A DNA stretch of 64,000 nt from Ophthalmolycus amberensis. Taxonomy: Eukaryota > Chordata > Actinopteri > Perciformes > Zoarcidae. The notes beneath the pieces are model-generated. The model saw only the letters and a program-made list of their open reading frames with translations, was not told where the DNA came from and searched no databases. The translations under genes were made by a program, and so were the position numbers. This document shows, in pieces, positions 1 to 10,339 of the stretch (positions within the stretch are counted from its first letter, which is position 1; each line of letters starts with the position of its first letter). The stretch is taken from assembly GCA_024529925.1 (NCBI GenBank), contig JAFEUB010001199.1, positions 296,001 through 360,000 of the forward strand, given 5' to 3'.

Positions 1-814
1 CTTGTCTCTGTCTCTGGAACTAATCAATCCTGACGCCACGATACGCACAGGCCGCACCTGCGGCCCCTCTCCGACTACCATACACACATACGGCATATGC
101 ACAATCTTGCATACACACAATTCTACACACACGCTCAGAGACCACTGCAGTACTCTCTCTACAGGGCAGAAGAAAGACAAAGTACATTCTGTCGGTATAG
201 ATGTAAAAAAAAAAATGGAACCATTTCCTGAGATGTGTATAGGTCCCAGCTGCCCCAAAAAAACCCACAAAACGGTGTGTTCAGAAGGTCTCAAGAGTTT
301 GGCTGTTAATAGCGCTCTGTAAATCCTCAGGGGTGGCCATGTTGGGGAGATGGGGATCTGGCTTGTGTCTCTGACTCCTTTTTCATGCTAACATTGTACA
401 CCTGCACAAGCACACGTGACCGCCCAGACAAAATCACACACATGACTGTGGTAGTAGCTGGTATACATGGGAATAAAGTCGGATATAAAACAGAGTAGTC
501 CTTCGACCAACAATTAGTCAGAGCCAAATAATGGGTTTTAGAGGATTCCTACATGTCTCTACTGACATTTGGAAGAGCATTGGCACTGAAACTCTGGCAG
601 TGAACTTTGAGTTCTGGGAATCACATGCATCAGCGACTTTAGTTTCAAACCTTTCAAACCCAAACGCATAGTTACACTATGTACTCTTGTCTGTAAGTTG
701 GTGTGGCGGCTAAAAACCAAATATAGAATGCTGTAGGCCTAGTGTTGAAGAAAAGATTTATGGCACGGATGACGGCAAACCGCCCAATGTGTTCATTTCC
801 TGTGGTGTGCCAGA

Positions 815-955
815 GCTCTCTCGCTCTCGCTCTCGCTCTCGCTCGCTCTCGCTCTCGCTCTCGCTCTCGCTCTCGCTCTCGCTCTCGCTCTCGCTCTCGC
901 TCTCGCTCTCGCTCTCGCTCTCGCTCTCGCTCTCGCTCTCGCTCTCGCTCTCTCC
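815..955. repeat. CTCTCG hexanucleotide microsatellite
   Basis: Roughly 23 units of the CTCTCG hexamer with one shortened unit near the left end. Every frame across it is open and yields Arg-Ser, Ser-Leu or Glu-Arg dipeptide runs, which are artefacts of the repeat and not proteins. Confidence 0.95.
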
Positions 956-1435
956 AAACACATACTACATGTACACACACACTTCACCCCCTCTTTTCAA
1001 TAGTCTGTTGATTTTCGATAGCGTGCTCATAAATGTATAGTTGTTGTTAGTTTAGATATTAGTTGACTAGATCATTAGTATTAGAACGTAATAAACTCTG
1101 TTATATTTTAAAGAGCAGCTGTCTGTGATTACTTTGTGCATGTATTGTGACAATAGCTGTATATGTGGTCTGTGCTCGAACTTAAACCTTCACTTTCACT
1201 CTGAATGTGTAATAGTACTCAGACTACTGACATTGTGAGTGAATACTAATTATGAGACTTAGTTTATCGTTTGGTTATTGGTCCCTGTTCGCAGGGTGGT
1301 GCCCCGTTATTATTAGCTCCAGGTGTGGGTAAGCTAACCTACCCTTGTTTTACAATCAAAAATAAACTGTTGTACTATACTAAAGAGACAGAAGGCCAGA
1401 GGAGGGACTTGTTGGTTGTCCCAAAACAGTATGTT

Positions 1436-2925
1436 TTAACAACTATAGACCCATATCTATATTGCATTGTTTTTCAAATATACGAGAAAAAATTGTACAC
1501 AAAAGGATTATGTTTCATGTGGAGTCGAATTCAATTCTTTACAAACACCAGTATGGTTTCCGTAAAAATCATTCAACTTATATGGCTTTGCTTTACCTAG
1601 TTGATAAAGTTATCTCTGCACTTGACAGTAATGAATTTACTTGCAGTATTTTTACAGACCTTTCCAAAGCCTTCGATTCAGTAAACTATAATATTTTATT
1701 GGAAAAGCTGCATAAATATGGTTTCCATGATATTGCATACAAATGGCTAAAAAATTGTCTCCAACAGAAGACAGTTTGTGTGTGTTAAAGGTTGTTAATT
1801 CAAACAAAGCCAGACTAATATGTGGGGTTCCACAGGGGTCCATTCTGGGACCATTATTATTCCTTATTTATATTAATGATTTGTCTAATGTGTCAAAAAG
1901 CCTTTTTCCGATAATGTTTGCAGATGACACAACCCTCGTTCTCTCTCATTCAAATTTCAATTCCCTGATTATGGAAGCTAATGCTGGTTTAACTGCCTGT
2001 GCTACATGGTTCAGATTAAATAAACGATCTTTGAATATCAAAAAATCTAATTTTATTATTTTCAGTGGCAAACTAATTGTACTCTAAGGATTTATCTAAA
2101 ATTAAAATTGAATCTGTTGAGATGCCTCAAGTGTCATCTACAAAATTCCTAGGAATTATTATTGATGAGAGTTTAAGTTGGAGTAAACATATTGACTGTT
2201 AGTGGAAAAACTTCTCTTCTGCTCCTCTATTTCAGAAATTGCAGATTCTTACTATTTATGACATAAATATTTCACAAACTTGTGTTTTCATTTATAAGAT
2301 ACTTTCAGGTGAAGGGAATATTCCTGATCATTTCAAGACCTACTCTAAATTCAATTCACAGGTTCACTCTTACTCAACTCGTCAATCTTCACATCTTCAT
2401 CCTCCTAAGTTACTGACTAGCAGAGGTCAATTTTCAATAAGATTTAGGGGAACCAAACTATGGAATGACTTTTCCCACCTCACAATAAAATGTTTTAAAA
2501 GATGCCTAAAAGAAAATCGAATTGCTGTTTTGTAACAGTTTTTTTTAATGTATTAGTGTTCATGTCTTTCTTGTTTTAGCTGTTATATCACACGCTCACA
2601 CACACTCGACACAATTACATAATTTTTTTTCTTTTTCTTTTATTTCTTTCTTTGTTTTGTTGTAATGTAATGTCTTATGCATATTTTAGTTTATCTTTGT
2701 AATTTTGTAAAATTTTAATATTATATAGGTGGAGGCTTCAAATAAGCCCAGTTGGCTTTCTGTCTCTTCCTACACTGTGATATTCATTTATCTCTGTTAT
2801 GTTTGATTATTTTAAATTTTGTTGTTTGAATTGTGCAAAATAAATAACTCTTCATTTATCTCTGTTATGTTTGATTATTTTAAATTTTGTTGTTTGAATT
2901 GTGCAAAATAAATAACTCTAACTCC
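1436..2925 (+). mobile_element. Decayed non-LTR retrotransposon (LINE) with broken reverse transcriptase
   Basis: Reverse transcriptase motifs appear in order in different frames. NYRPISIL, YGFRKNHST and DLSKAFDSVNYNILL lie at about 1440-1710, GVPQGSILGPLLF and FADDT at about 1825-1930, and a C-terminal piece with FRGTKLWNDF at about 2445-2475. Frame changes near 1780-1800 and stops after 2085 mean no complete enzyme is encoded. The 3' part ends with CCCAGTTGGCTTTCTG and A/T-rich sequence typical of fish LINE tails. The left border cannot be set. It belongs to the Jockey/CR1-type LINEs; I cannot name the family. Confidence 0.85.
2783..2919 (+). repeat. Tandem duplication of the LINE 3' tail (68-bp unit, two copies)
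   Basis: The segment beginning TTCATTTATCTCTGTTATG and ending AAATAAATAACTCT occurs twice head to tail with a 68-bp period and essentially no difference, so the duplication is recent relative to the decayed LINE. Confidence 0.9.
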
Positions 2926-3562
2926 ATACTAAGACGTCATGTTGGTTTTAGGACCCTCTCAGGTCGAAGCCCTTTTTCCTCTTTTTGGTCCCCTTTTGTA
3001 ATAATGTGTAACCTCAACACAGTAATGCCCGATCATGTTCTCTACATCAGGACAAACTCCTGAAAATATTCATCCTGAGGGGATGTCATATGAATGAATA
3101 ACTAGTTGTATCACCATAAACGCAAAAGAAAAACCAAAATGTAAATTGAATCTCAGATAATAATTTAAATCACAATCAACACAATAGTGAACAAGGGTTT
3201 AAACATTGTCCATTCTTGGTGATAACGGGGAAAGACAAACTGTAGCCAAACAGTTTTCACTTTCAAGCTTAATTGTTATAAAATCAGAGACAATCAGAGC
3301 AAACGTTCAACTTGAAATGAATGCAACTTAAAATGCTGACTTGATTTCGACTTTTATTCACCCTGTCTTCGTTGTCCAGTCTTCTTTGTTGGTTCTCAGA
3401 GAAAAGGCACAAGGTGTTTGGGGAGGAGCGGAAAACTGAATGGAGACGAGGACATCAAGGTCATCTACCGTCTGGACACAATCAACAGTCACGTTGATTT
3501 CCATTTTTAATAAAATGATTTTATATTTGAATGATTGTGTGTCTGTAATATGTTTTTTTGCA

Positions 3563-3690
3563 TGGAAACGCTGGAGGAGCAGCTTGAGAGCAACAAGGAG
3601 GCTTTTTGGAAGCAGCTGATCCACCTACGAGACGAGATGTAAGAGGAGCAGAGGATGCTACAAACTCAGGGAAAGGGAACGTCAGTACTG
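3563..3690 (+). pseudogene. Possible exon remnant encoding a short coiled coil
   Basis: From the ATG at about 3563 the frame reads METLEEQLESNKEAFWKQ, continues to RDEM and hits TAA; the same frame then goes on with EEQRMLQTQGK. The heptad-like charged pattern on both sides of the stop resembles a coiled-coil exon with one nonsense change. No clear splice acceptor was seen just upstream and the parent gene was not recognised. It could be chance. Confidence 0.3.
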
Positions 3691-3729
3691 CAAAAGCTGT
3701 CTTGATGATTTGATTTTTGTGTTTATTAA

Positions 3730-4310
3730 GTATAAGTATGACATAAAAGAGTCCTAGAAAATGTCAGAATATATTATAGTATAGTCTGTTGTATACCATA
3801 CAATGTTATTAATGATATCATAGTAAAGTACCATAATAATGTCATTGAGATATCAAAGCATAATTTGGCATAAAATATAAACAATAGTAGTATAGTATGC
3901 CATAAAAGAGTCATACAAGTATTACAGTATAGTATGCCGTTATAGTATTTCAATATAGTAGGTCAATGTATAATTTGCCAAGTCAGAGTATAGTATATAA
4001 TAAAGACATGTTAAGTATAGTAGGCTATAAAAATGTCATAAAACATGTCGTAGTATATTATGCCAAAAACAATACATCACAAGAAAGTTTTCAACTAGTA
4101 TGCCTTTACCTGTCATAAACAACTTAGTGTAGTATGTTATAAAGTCAAAATGTAGAACTGCCAAATAAAAGCATAATCTAGTACGTCAAAAAAGTCGGAG
4201 TATAATTAACATAAATATTAGTATAGTATGCCATAAAAATGTCATTTAAAAAGTCATAATAGGCTACAGTATGACATAAAAATGCAATAATATAGTATAC
4301 CGTGAAAATA
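3730..4310. repeat. Degenerate AT-rich tandem repeat (TATAGTATGCCATAAAA-like)
   Basis: The motif AGTATGCCATAAAA and close variants (AGTATGACATAAAA, AGTATGCCGT, AGTATGTTATAAA) recur every 20-45 bases, interspersed with GTCATA. The array is diverged and has no fixed period. No coding potential is seen. Confidence 0.75.
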
Positions 4311-4599
4311 ATTCATGTTATAGAAGTCTGTCATGACGTTTAATAACAATGTCTCAGGTTTCTCTGAAGTTTCTTCCCCAAGAGAATCAGTGTTAGTGCT
4401 ACTGGCATTGAGTAATAGAAGTTTGAACACACTGAAGTAGAAGGTTTTTATTTCCGCCTGAATATTTCTTTGCAAGCTGATGCCTGCAGATGACTATAGC
4501 TGGGACTTCTTGGCTCGAGTTTACTCGAAAGAAGAGAGGCGGGCCCTGTTGTTCAACGCGGACTCTCGTTGGCTATTCTAGGCTTCTGGAGAGGACATG

Positions 4600-5062
4600 G
4601 AAGCTCCCAATAGGTCAAATAAGGTGTCAATCGAAACATCATAATGCAGCCGCCATTTTGAGATACAGACAGCGCCTCTGTCTACGTGAAAACTGAAGTT
4701 ACGTTATAAAATAGATCGCTAGTTAGCATATCTGCCAGCTAATTTGAAATGATGCATCAGCAGTCCGTGTGTATTTATGGACGTAATAATGTGTTTTGGA
4801 CTAAATATGACTTCTTACTCGATTTTACTAAGTCAGCGTTAATTGCGGGTGGAAAAAAACTATTTACTTTATTGTTTGGAGTTAAGCTAACTTCAAACAC
4901 TCAAGTAACAAAAAACGGCTGAGGTCTGAGCATGCGCAGAAGCCCACATTCAGTCGATGTGTGCGCTCAAGATGGCGGATCAGCGGACTCGGTAGCTGAG
5001 GCAAGAAAGACAAACCACTTGGCTTTTGTGACGATTCATTTTGTCTTTTGAAGAATATTAAG
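4600..5062. promoter_or_regulatory. Candidate divergent promoter with two opposed YY1-like sites and a non-coding first exon
   Basis: GCCGCCATTTTGAG at about 4650 and CAAGATGGCGGA at about 4969 are YY1-type motifs on opposite strands about 320 bp apart. The right one is followed by ATGGCGGATCAGCGGACTCG and an in-frame TAG, so it is not a coding start. An apparent splice donor, ATTAAG followed by GTAAGT, lies at about 5061. This looks like an untranslated first exon transcribed rightward. The next recognisable coding start downstream is the RIIa gene at 8543, which has an AG immediately before its ATG, but the link is only inferred. Confidence 0.4.
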
Positions 5063-5130
5063 GTAAGTCATCAAGCAAACAGTAACTGTGTGTAAAATGT
5101 TTATGTTTCTGACTGCTGCCAATGTTAGCT

Positions 5131-5424
5131 AGCTGACTTAGCTAACACTCACTGCACATTTCGTCTATTAGCTAGACTTATTCAGGCATGTCTTGGCGGT
5201 AGCCTAACGACTAGCTTTTCCCACCACTGCCCCAGGTTCGCCTGAAAACATATTTTAATTGTTAACTAGCCAACGCTAGCTGACTTAGCTAACAGTCACT
5301 GCACATTAGCTTAGCTAAACTTGTTTAGCTAAGCTAAGTTTAGCTAAGCTTAGCGGTAGCCTAAAGACTAACGTTAGCTGTTCCCACCACTGCTCCAGGT
5401 TCGCCTGAAAACATATTTTAATTT
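5131..5424 (+). repeat. Imperfect tandem duplication of about 147 bp
   Basis: Two copies start AGCTGACTTAGCTAACA at about 5131 and 5278, and each ends with CCAGGTTCGCCTGAAAACAT followed by ATTTTAATT. The second copy carries extra TTAGCTAAGC-type repeats. It lies just downstream of the candidate first exon. Confidence 0.85.
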
Positions 5425-5632
5425 TTCCATAACGAAAGTGGAAAGTCCGATGTACATTTTAATTGTTCGGTTTTCTTCGAGTTGACACAGCCAACGTATT
5501 TTGGTCGCAAGACATTACAACTTGGAAATTCCGAGTTACAAGTGAATGCATCATGAACGTGCTTTGAGAGCACCGTTAAACACGGTGTTGTTGAAACGTG
5601 CAGTTTGCAGCCGCGTTAGGTGGACAACTAGA

Positions 5633-6566
5633 CAGTGGCGGGCCGTGCATTTTATACATGGGCCTTCACTGCTGTCCTGCAGCTGAAATACCACCTTATA
5701 ACCACATTGTGGCGCCACAGCTCATTTTTAAGGCTGTAACTATGTACGTCTTCGTATTAAACCGTTCGGTACGAGTCGTTTGAATAACGCTCGATGCATT
5801 TAGAGAATGCAAAAGCCTAAATTCCGGAAAATATAATGTTCTCAGCTGGTCTGGCTGTGGGATCCACCATCATTCCTTAATGACAAGCCACGACCCAAAT
5901 AGAGTGACATTTTACTTTCACAACATGAGCATTGAATGCGCCTCTCTGCAGTGTCTTTCCTCCTCTCAGGCACCTTGTGTCATGGTGCAGCTCAACTCAG
6001 TCAGAATGCATTTTGATTGGTTGACCTAAATCACGTGATGTGATTCACTACCCATCAGCCTCAGCTGGGCTGTTAAATTTCGTGATAGTCACGTGCTCGC
6101 CCACTGACCAATCACAGCACACTGCACCTCACGGGAAAGCTACAGATGAACACTGAAGCTGCAGGTAATGCTGATGTCATTATAGGCGGCTAGCGGCCGC
6201 TGACACGTCAAAGAATACGCCCAACATGTCAAACTAAAGATCTGATTGGTTGAACACTATGACAATCAACAATATCGTCCCCATGTACTTTAATCTGCAC
6301 TGGCCGCAGAGCCGAGTCTGCAGGCATCTGGCATAGACACACATAGAGGTGAGATCTGAGAGCAACTGAGGAAGACAGTAGCTGTGCAATGAGAAAATAA
6401 GATAATGGGAAAAATATTTTTATAAATTATAATACATGTAGTGCATTTAAGAAAAATTATTAAATTATAAAATTTATTATTATTATTATTTTTTTTATAT
6501 AAATAGCTTTGTGATTCTGTTTAGGCCAGCAGAGAAGGCCTTGCAGGCCCTGACGGCCCGCCACTG
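5633..6566. mobile_element. Non-autonomous hAT-family DNA transposon
   Basis: The element begins CAGTGGCGGGCCGT and ends with the exact reverse complement ACGGCCCGCCACTG. It is flanked on both sides by the identical 8-bp duplication CAACTAGA (5625-5632 and 6567-6574). Inverted ends starting CAG with an 8-bp target duplication define hAT elements. No transposase frame is present inside about 934 bp, so it would need a transposase from elsewhere. The perfect duplication suggests a fairly young insertion. Confidence 0.92.
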
Positions 6567-6574
6567 CAACTAGA

Positions 6575-8260
6575 AGACTAAGATACAGTACTGTTTGTTT
6601 CGTTCGCGGTGGAGTTATAATATTTTACGTGATGGGTGTATGACGTTAGCGGACATGTTTTTATATATCATGCAAAGCGTGGTTGAAGGAAACGATAATA
6701 TCACGGGAGTGAACGCAACAGTTAGGGTAGACTATGCTACGTCTGTGTATTTAATGACTAGTGCCGTTGTAACAGTCTTTCCAACACACCCATAGTTTTT
6801 CACATGGACGCGAGCAGCCACCGGCTTCATTCAACGTTAATTCGATTCCAGTGAAAGTGCTTAAAAGCTGCAGCTGTGCGCGCACACCGCTCTTTAGCCT
6901 CACTGAATGCAAATTAACGACCTTTCCTTCCCCCTCTCGAGCTGTCAGCTACATTAAGCTGTCTGTGACTGATAATGAAGGAGAAATCATCTCAATCTCC
7001 ATTTTATGGTAATTTAAAACAAAAAAATCCCACAATTATATCGACAAACTCCCACCAAAACTGCAAACTCTTAAAAATAGTTAGAACGTAAATTACTGTA
7101 TAAAGGTGTTGACATTTGGCATTAGATTCAGTTGCTTTTTGTTACGTTAACTAAATTAAGGCACTCGTTCCAAATAGTTAGCCCTTGGATTCATCAGCAA
7201 GTCATGTCCAGAGGCTGCCAGTGTATGTTAAAAAAGTGTGTGTGATCCAACACCAGAGTCCTTTCTCTTTCATACTGTTCTGCTAACTGAATGAAACCAC
7301 TTTGTAGTTGTCAGCCCGTTGGTTCTTTACCAAGTTTGGTCGATAAACGTTTTATATCTATTACAGTATTAACGGTGTTGTTTCAGGACTGTATGTTAGG
7401 TTAAAGATCAGGGTTGGATTTGTTTTTTTTCAGTATTATAATTGCATTTATTTTTATAAAGCCCAATTTATACTACAGCTGGCAAGTATTGATGGCAGAT
7501 AACTGTACCATCACTGATTTTGATGCTGGCAAAAATGTAGGCTGATGGGAAAAAAGACAGTCCAGCAGACTCCATTGTTCACAATACTCCTATAGCAGTG
7601 AGTTGGCAAAGCAGTGTAACATAGCTGAGCATTTGGTGTTTTAAATTGCTATTGTGAAAAAGTTGTTCCTCTGTGAAATATAAAACCTCCAGTACATGTC
7701 TATTTGATGATCAAATTGTACATTTTACTAAATGTTTTTATCTGAACCAAATCCGAATGTCAAAATAAAAAAATCATATACTAGAACTTTGAACTGTGTC
7801 ACTACCTTGATTTATTATGTGTAAATGTGATTTTTGAAGACAATGGAACCTGTTTTTCATTATTGTTTAAAGGATGTTTGAAATAGTAATTCTGAGTAGG
7901 CTTTACTAAGTCAAGAGTACATCTTAAGTAAAGTTTCAAGTACTCTTCACTCGCTTTTTTTAGTTACTGAAACTCAAGTGTAAGTGTACTACACTTAAAA
8001 AACATTTGTTAGTACAACATACAATACCTATTGAACGAAATGAGTAACTTTACTTGCTTTTTTTCAAGGCAATCGGTTTGCATGGTTTTTTTAAGTAAGG
8101 TTAACTAATTAGATTTTACAGTACCTACCGACACGTAGCAGTTGTGTACATGACACAGATGTCCACTAAACACTTCAACGGCTGCGGGCGGCCCGTCGGC
8201 GTGGTAACAGGTTTGGCAAATGTTTACAGTCAAAGATGGAAACATTTCAAGAAGAAAAAA
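6575..8260. other. Non-coding stretch, no gene recognised
   Basis: Only short frames without recognisable motifs are present. The sequence is AT-rich and rich in stops. If the 5 kb candidate first exon belongs to the RIIa gene, this is intron. Confidence 0.5.
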
Positions 8261-8266
8261 AAGGTC

Positions 8267-8384
8267 ACAACAAATATAGCTTATAGTGCAAAACCCCGTT
8301 CTCTGTGATGTCATAGATTCCAAGAACCCATAGAATCTATGACATTACAGAGAACGGGGTTTTGCATAAGCTATATTTGTTGTT
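8267..8384. repeat. Long imperfect inverted repeat upstream of the RIIa gene
   Basis: The left arm at 8267-8320 and right arm at about 8333-8384 are reverse complements over about 52 bp, differing by one base and a 2-base indel, around a 12-base spacer. Both arms contain AACGGGGTTTTGCA in one orientation or the other, and TGATGTCA/TGACATTA-like CRE motifs. It could be a small MITE or a foldback. It lies 160 bp before the RIIa start codon. Confidence 0.9.
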
Positions 8385-8542
8385 CTATGACATCACAAAG
8401 GAACTATGACATCATAGCCTGCCTTTCATATCATATAAATTAAGCCATGACCCCTCCAGCTTAATCTCAGTCTTCACATAAAGTTTGTATCTTTACACTA
8501 GGACGGTTTTGACTAAATATTTACTTAAATAAATACTTAAAG

Positions 8543-9748
8543 ATGGCATCCCAGAATTTATACCAATATGGACTGGACAGCTTGGTGGAGTGTATGGCAA
8601 GAGCTATACTCTTCTCACAACCTGGGGATCTACCAACCTTTATTACACAGTATTTGTCTGATATTAACAGTGTCAGCCAATCTGAACCTGAAGATACCAA
8701 GGATGTTATTTTCATGTTTGAAGAGATGTGGGAGAATAAGTTCCTCAGAACCACAGAGTCTCCACTCACCACCATTGAGACTTCACCAGAAGCTCCATCT
8801 CAGGCCGAGATGAAGGGGGCCCTGGGTACGAGCTTTGGTGGTTTTGAGTCTTCTGCTGAGAATGAGAAAGCGAAGCCTGCACCACCTCCCTCTAGAAGAG
8901 GAACCATGGGCATGGCCATGGTGCAGGAAAAGCATCAGCCCTCTAGAAGAACCATCCAGGAGAGACCAGAGGGGAGAGACTCATTACCTGAGAGGCCAAG
9001 CAGAGCGAGGCTTCCACCTCTTGTAAAAGAGGTCGCAAATAGTGAAAGCAGGCCTCTACCAAAGAGTCAGACCTCTAGAACAACCATCCAGGAGAGACCC
9101 GGGGGGAGAGACCCATCACCTGAGAGGCCAAGCAGAGCGAGGCTTCCACCTCTTGTAAAAGAGGTCGCAAATAGTGAAAGCAGGCCTCTACCAAAGCATC
9201 AGACCTCTAGAACAACCATCCAGGAGAGACCCGGGGGAAGAGACCCATCACTTGAGAGGCCAAGCAGAGCGAGGCTTCCACCTCTTGTAAAAGAGGTCGC
9301 AAATAGTGAAAGCAGGCCTCTACCAAAGCGTCAGACCTCTAGAACAACCATCCAGGAGAGACCCGGGGGGAGAGACCCATCACTTGAGAGGCCAAGCAGA
9401 GCGAGGCTTCCACCTCTTGTAAAAGAGGTCGCAAATAGTGAAAGCAGGCCTCTACCAAAGCGTCAGACCTCTAGAACAACCATCCAGGAGAGACCCGGGG
9501 GGAGAGACCCATCACTTGAGAGGCCAAGCAGAGCGAGGCTTCCACCTCTTGTAAAAGAGGTCGCAAATAGTGAAAGCAGGCCTCCACCAAATCATCAGAC
9601 CTCTAGAACAACCATCCAGGAGAGACCCGGGTGGAGAGACCCATCACCTGAGAGGCCAAGCAGAGCGAGGTTCCCACCTCTTGTAAAAGAGGTGGGAAAT
9701 AGGTTTCCACCTCATCAGGATTCACATCATCTGGGTTTTATGTCCTGA
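8543..9748 (+). CDS. RIIa-domain (CABYR/SPA17-like) protein with six 44-residue repeats
   Basis: An intact 401-residue frame. Residues about 5-60 (YGLDSLVECMARAILF, QPGDLPTFITQYL) match the RIIa dimerisation/docking fold, which binds A-kinase anchoring proteins in PKA regulatory subunits and in sperm fibrous-sheath proteins such as CABYR and SPA17. The rest is low complexity: an acidic linker to about residue 110, then six tandem 44-residue units rich in Arg, Pro and Ser (TIQERPGGRDPSPERPSR and RARLPPLVKEVANSESRPLP). The start follows CTTAAAG and has G at +4; that AG could also be a splice acceptor. AATAAA at 10329 is a plausible poly(A) signal. From the family, a role in cilia or the sperm tail is likely. 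The gene symbol is not assigned because the tail is not conserved with known members. Confidence 0.75.
   Translation: MASQNLYQYGLDSLVECMARAILFSQPGDLPTFITQYLSDINSVSQSEPEDTKDVIFMFEEMWENKFLRTTESPLTTIETSPEAPSQAEMKGALGTSFGGFESSAENEKAKPAPPPSRRGTMGMAMVQEKHQPSRRTIQERPEGRDSLPERPSRARLPPLVKEVANSESRPLPKSQTSRTTIQERPGGRDPSPERPSRARLPPLVKEVANSESRPLPKHQTSRTTIQERPGGRDPSLERPSRARLPPLVKEVANSESRPLPKRQTSRTTIQERPGGRDPSLERPSRARLPPLVKEVANSESRPLPKRQTSRTTIQERPGGRDPSLERPSRARLPPLVKEVANSESRPPPNHQTSRTTIQERPGWRDPSPERPSRARFPPLVKEVGNRFPPHQDSHHLGFMS
8939..9740 (+). repeat. In-frame 132-bp coding minisatellite, six units
   Basis: The marker ACCATCCAGGAGAGACC recurs at 8951, 9083, 9215, 9347, 9479 and 9611, a constant 132-bp spacing equal to 44 codons. 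Central units are nearly identical; the first and last diverge. The period is divisible by three, so copy number can change without breaking the RIIa protein. Confidence 0.97.
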
Positions 9749-10092
9749 GTGAGTCAGACAGACAGACAGTTTTATGTACTGAGTGTGTGACGGCCTCTGG
9801 CTTTAAGCAGGGCCTGCTGTGGGCGTTCCCTTGTTTTCAGGATCAAGACCTCACGACCTGAGTGAGTCAGACATGAGTGAGTCAGACAGACAGACAGACA
9901 GTTTTATGTCCTGAGTGAGTCAGACAGACAGACAGTTTTATGTCCTGAGTGAGTCAGACAGACAGACAGTTTTATGTCCTGAGTGAGTCAGACATGAGTG
10001 AGTCAGACAGACAGACAGACAGTTTTATGTCCTGAGTGAGTCAGACAGACAGACAGTTTTATGTCCTGAGTGAGTCAGACAGGCAGACAGTC
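9746..10092 (+). repeat. Minisatellite of about 34 bp with clustered TGAGTCA motifs
   Basis: Units read GAGTGAGTCAGACAGACAG followed by TTTTATGTCCT, with variable numbers of GACA and occasional GACATGAGTGAGTCA insertions. It begins inside the last codons of the RIIa gene and runs into its 3' untranslated region. A related block, TCAAGACCTCACGACCTGAG, occurs at both 9843 and 10153. Confidence 0.92.
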
Positions 10093-10339
10093 CTCACTTT
10101 AGATGAGCTCACATAAAACACTTTACTAAGGAGTAGTAACTACCTTAATAAATCAAGACCTCACGACCTGAGTGAGTCAGACATGGAGGAGGCAGAGTGA
10201 CCAGGTGAGAGTAATGAACTGATTAGGTGAGTGAGAGGTGGAAAAAACTGGATAGTAGTGGCAGAGCTGTGACAGGTACAAAGGAAGACGATAAAATAAT
10301 ATCTTCATGTATATATGTATCTTGACAAAATAAACAATA

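Noticed and set aside
672..1040. Long Arg-Ser, Ser-Leu and Glu-Arg repeat frames
   Set aside because: Produced in all frames by the CTCTCG microsatellite; no flanking coding signal.
3730..4310. Regularly spaced short motifs considered as a CRISPR-like array
   Set aside because: Units are degenerate and AT-rich with no constant repeat or spacer length, in a vertebrate genome.
9746..10092. Minisatellite considered as a CRISPR array
   Set aside because: No unique spacers; it is a continuous tandem repeat in a eukaryotic 3' untranslated region.
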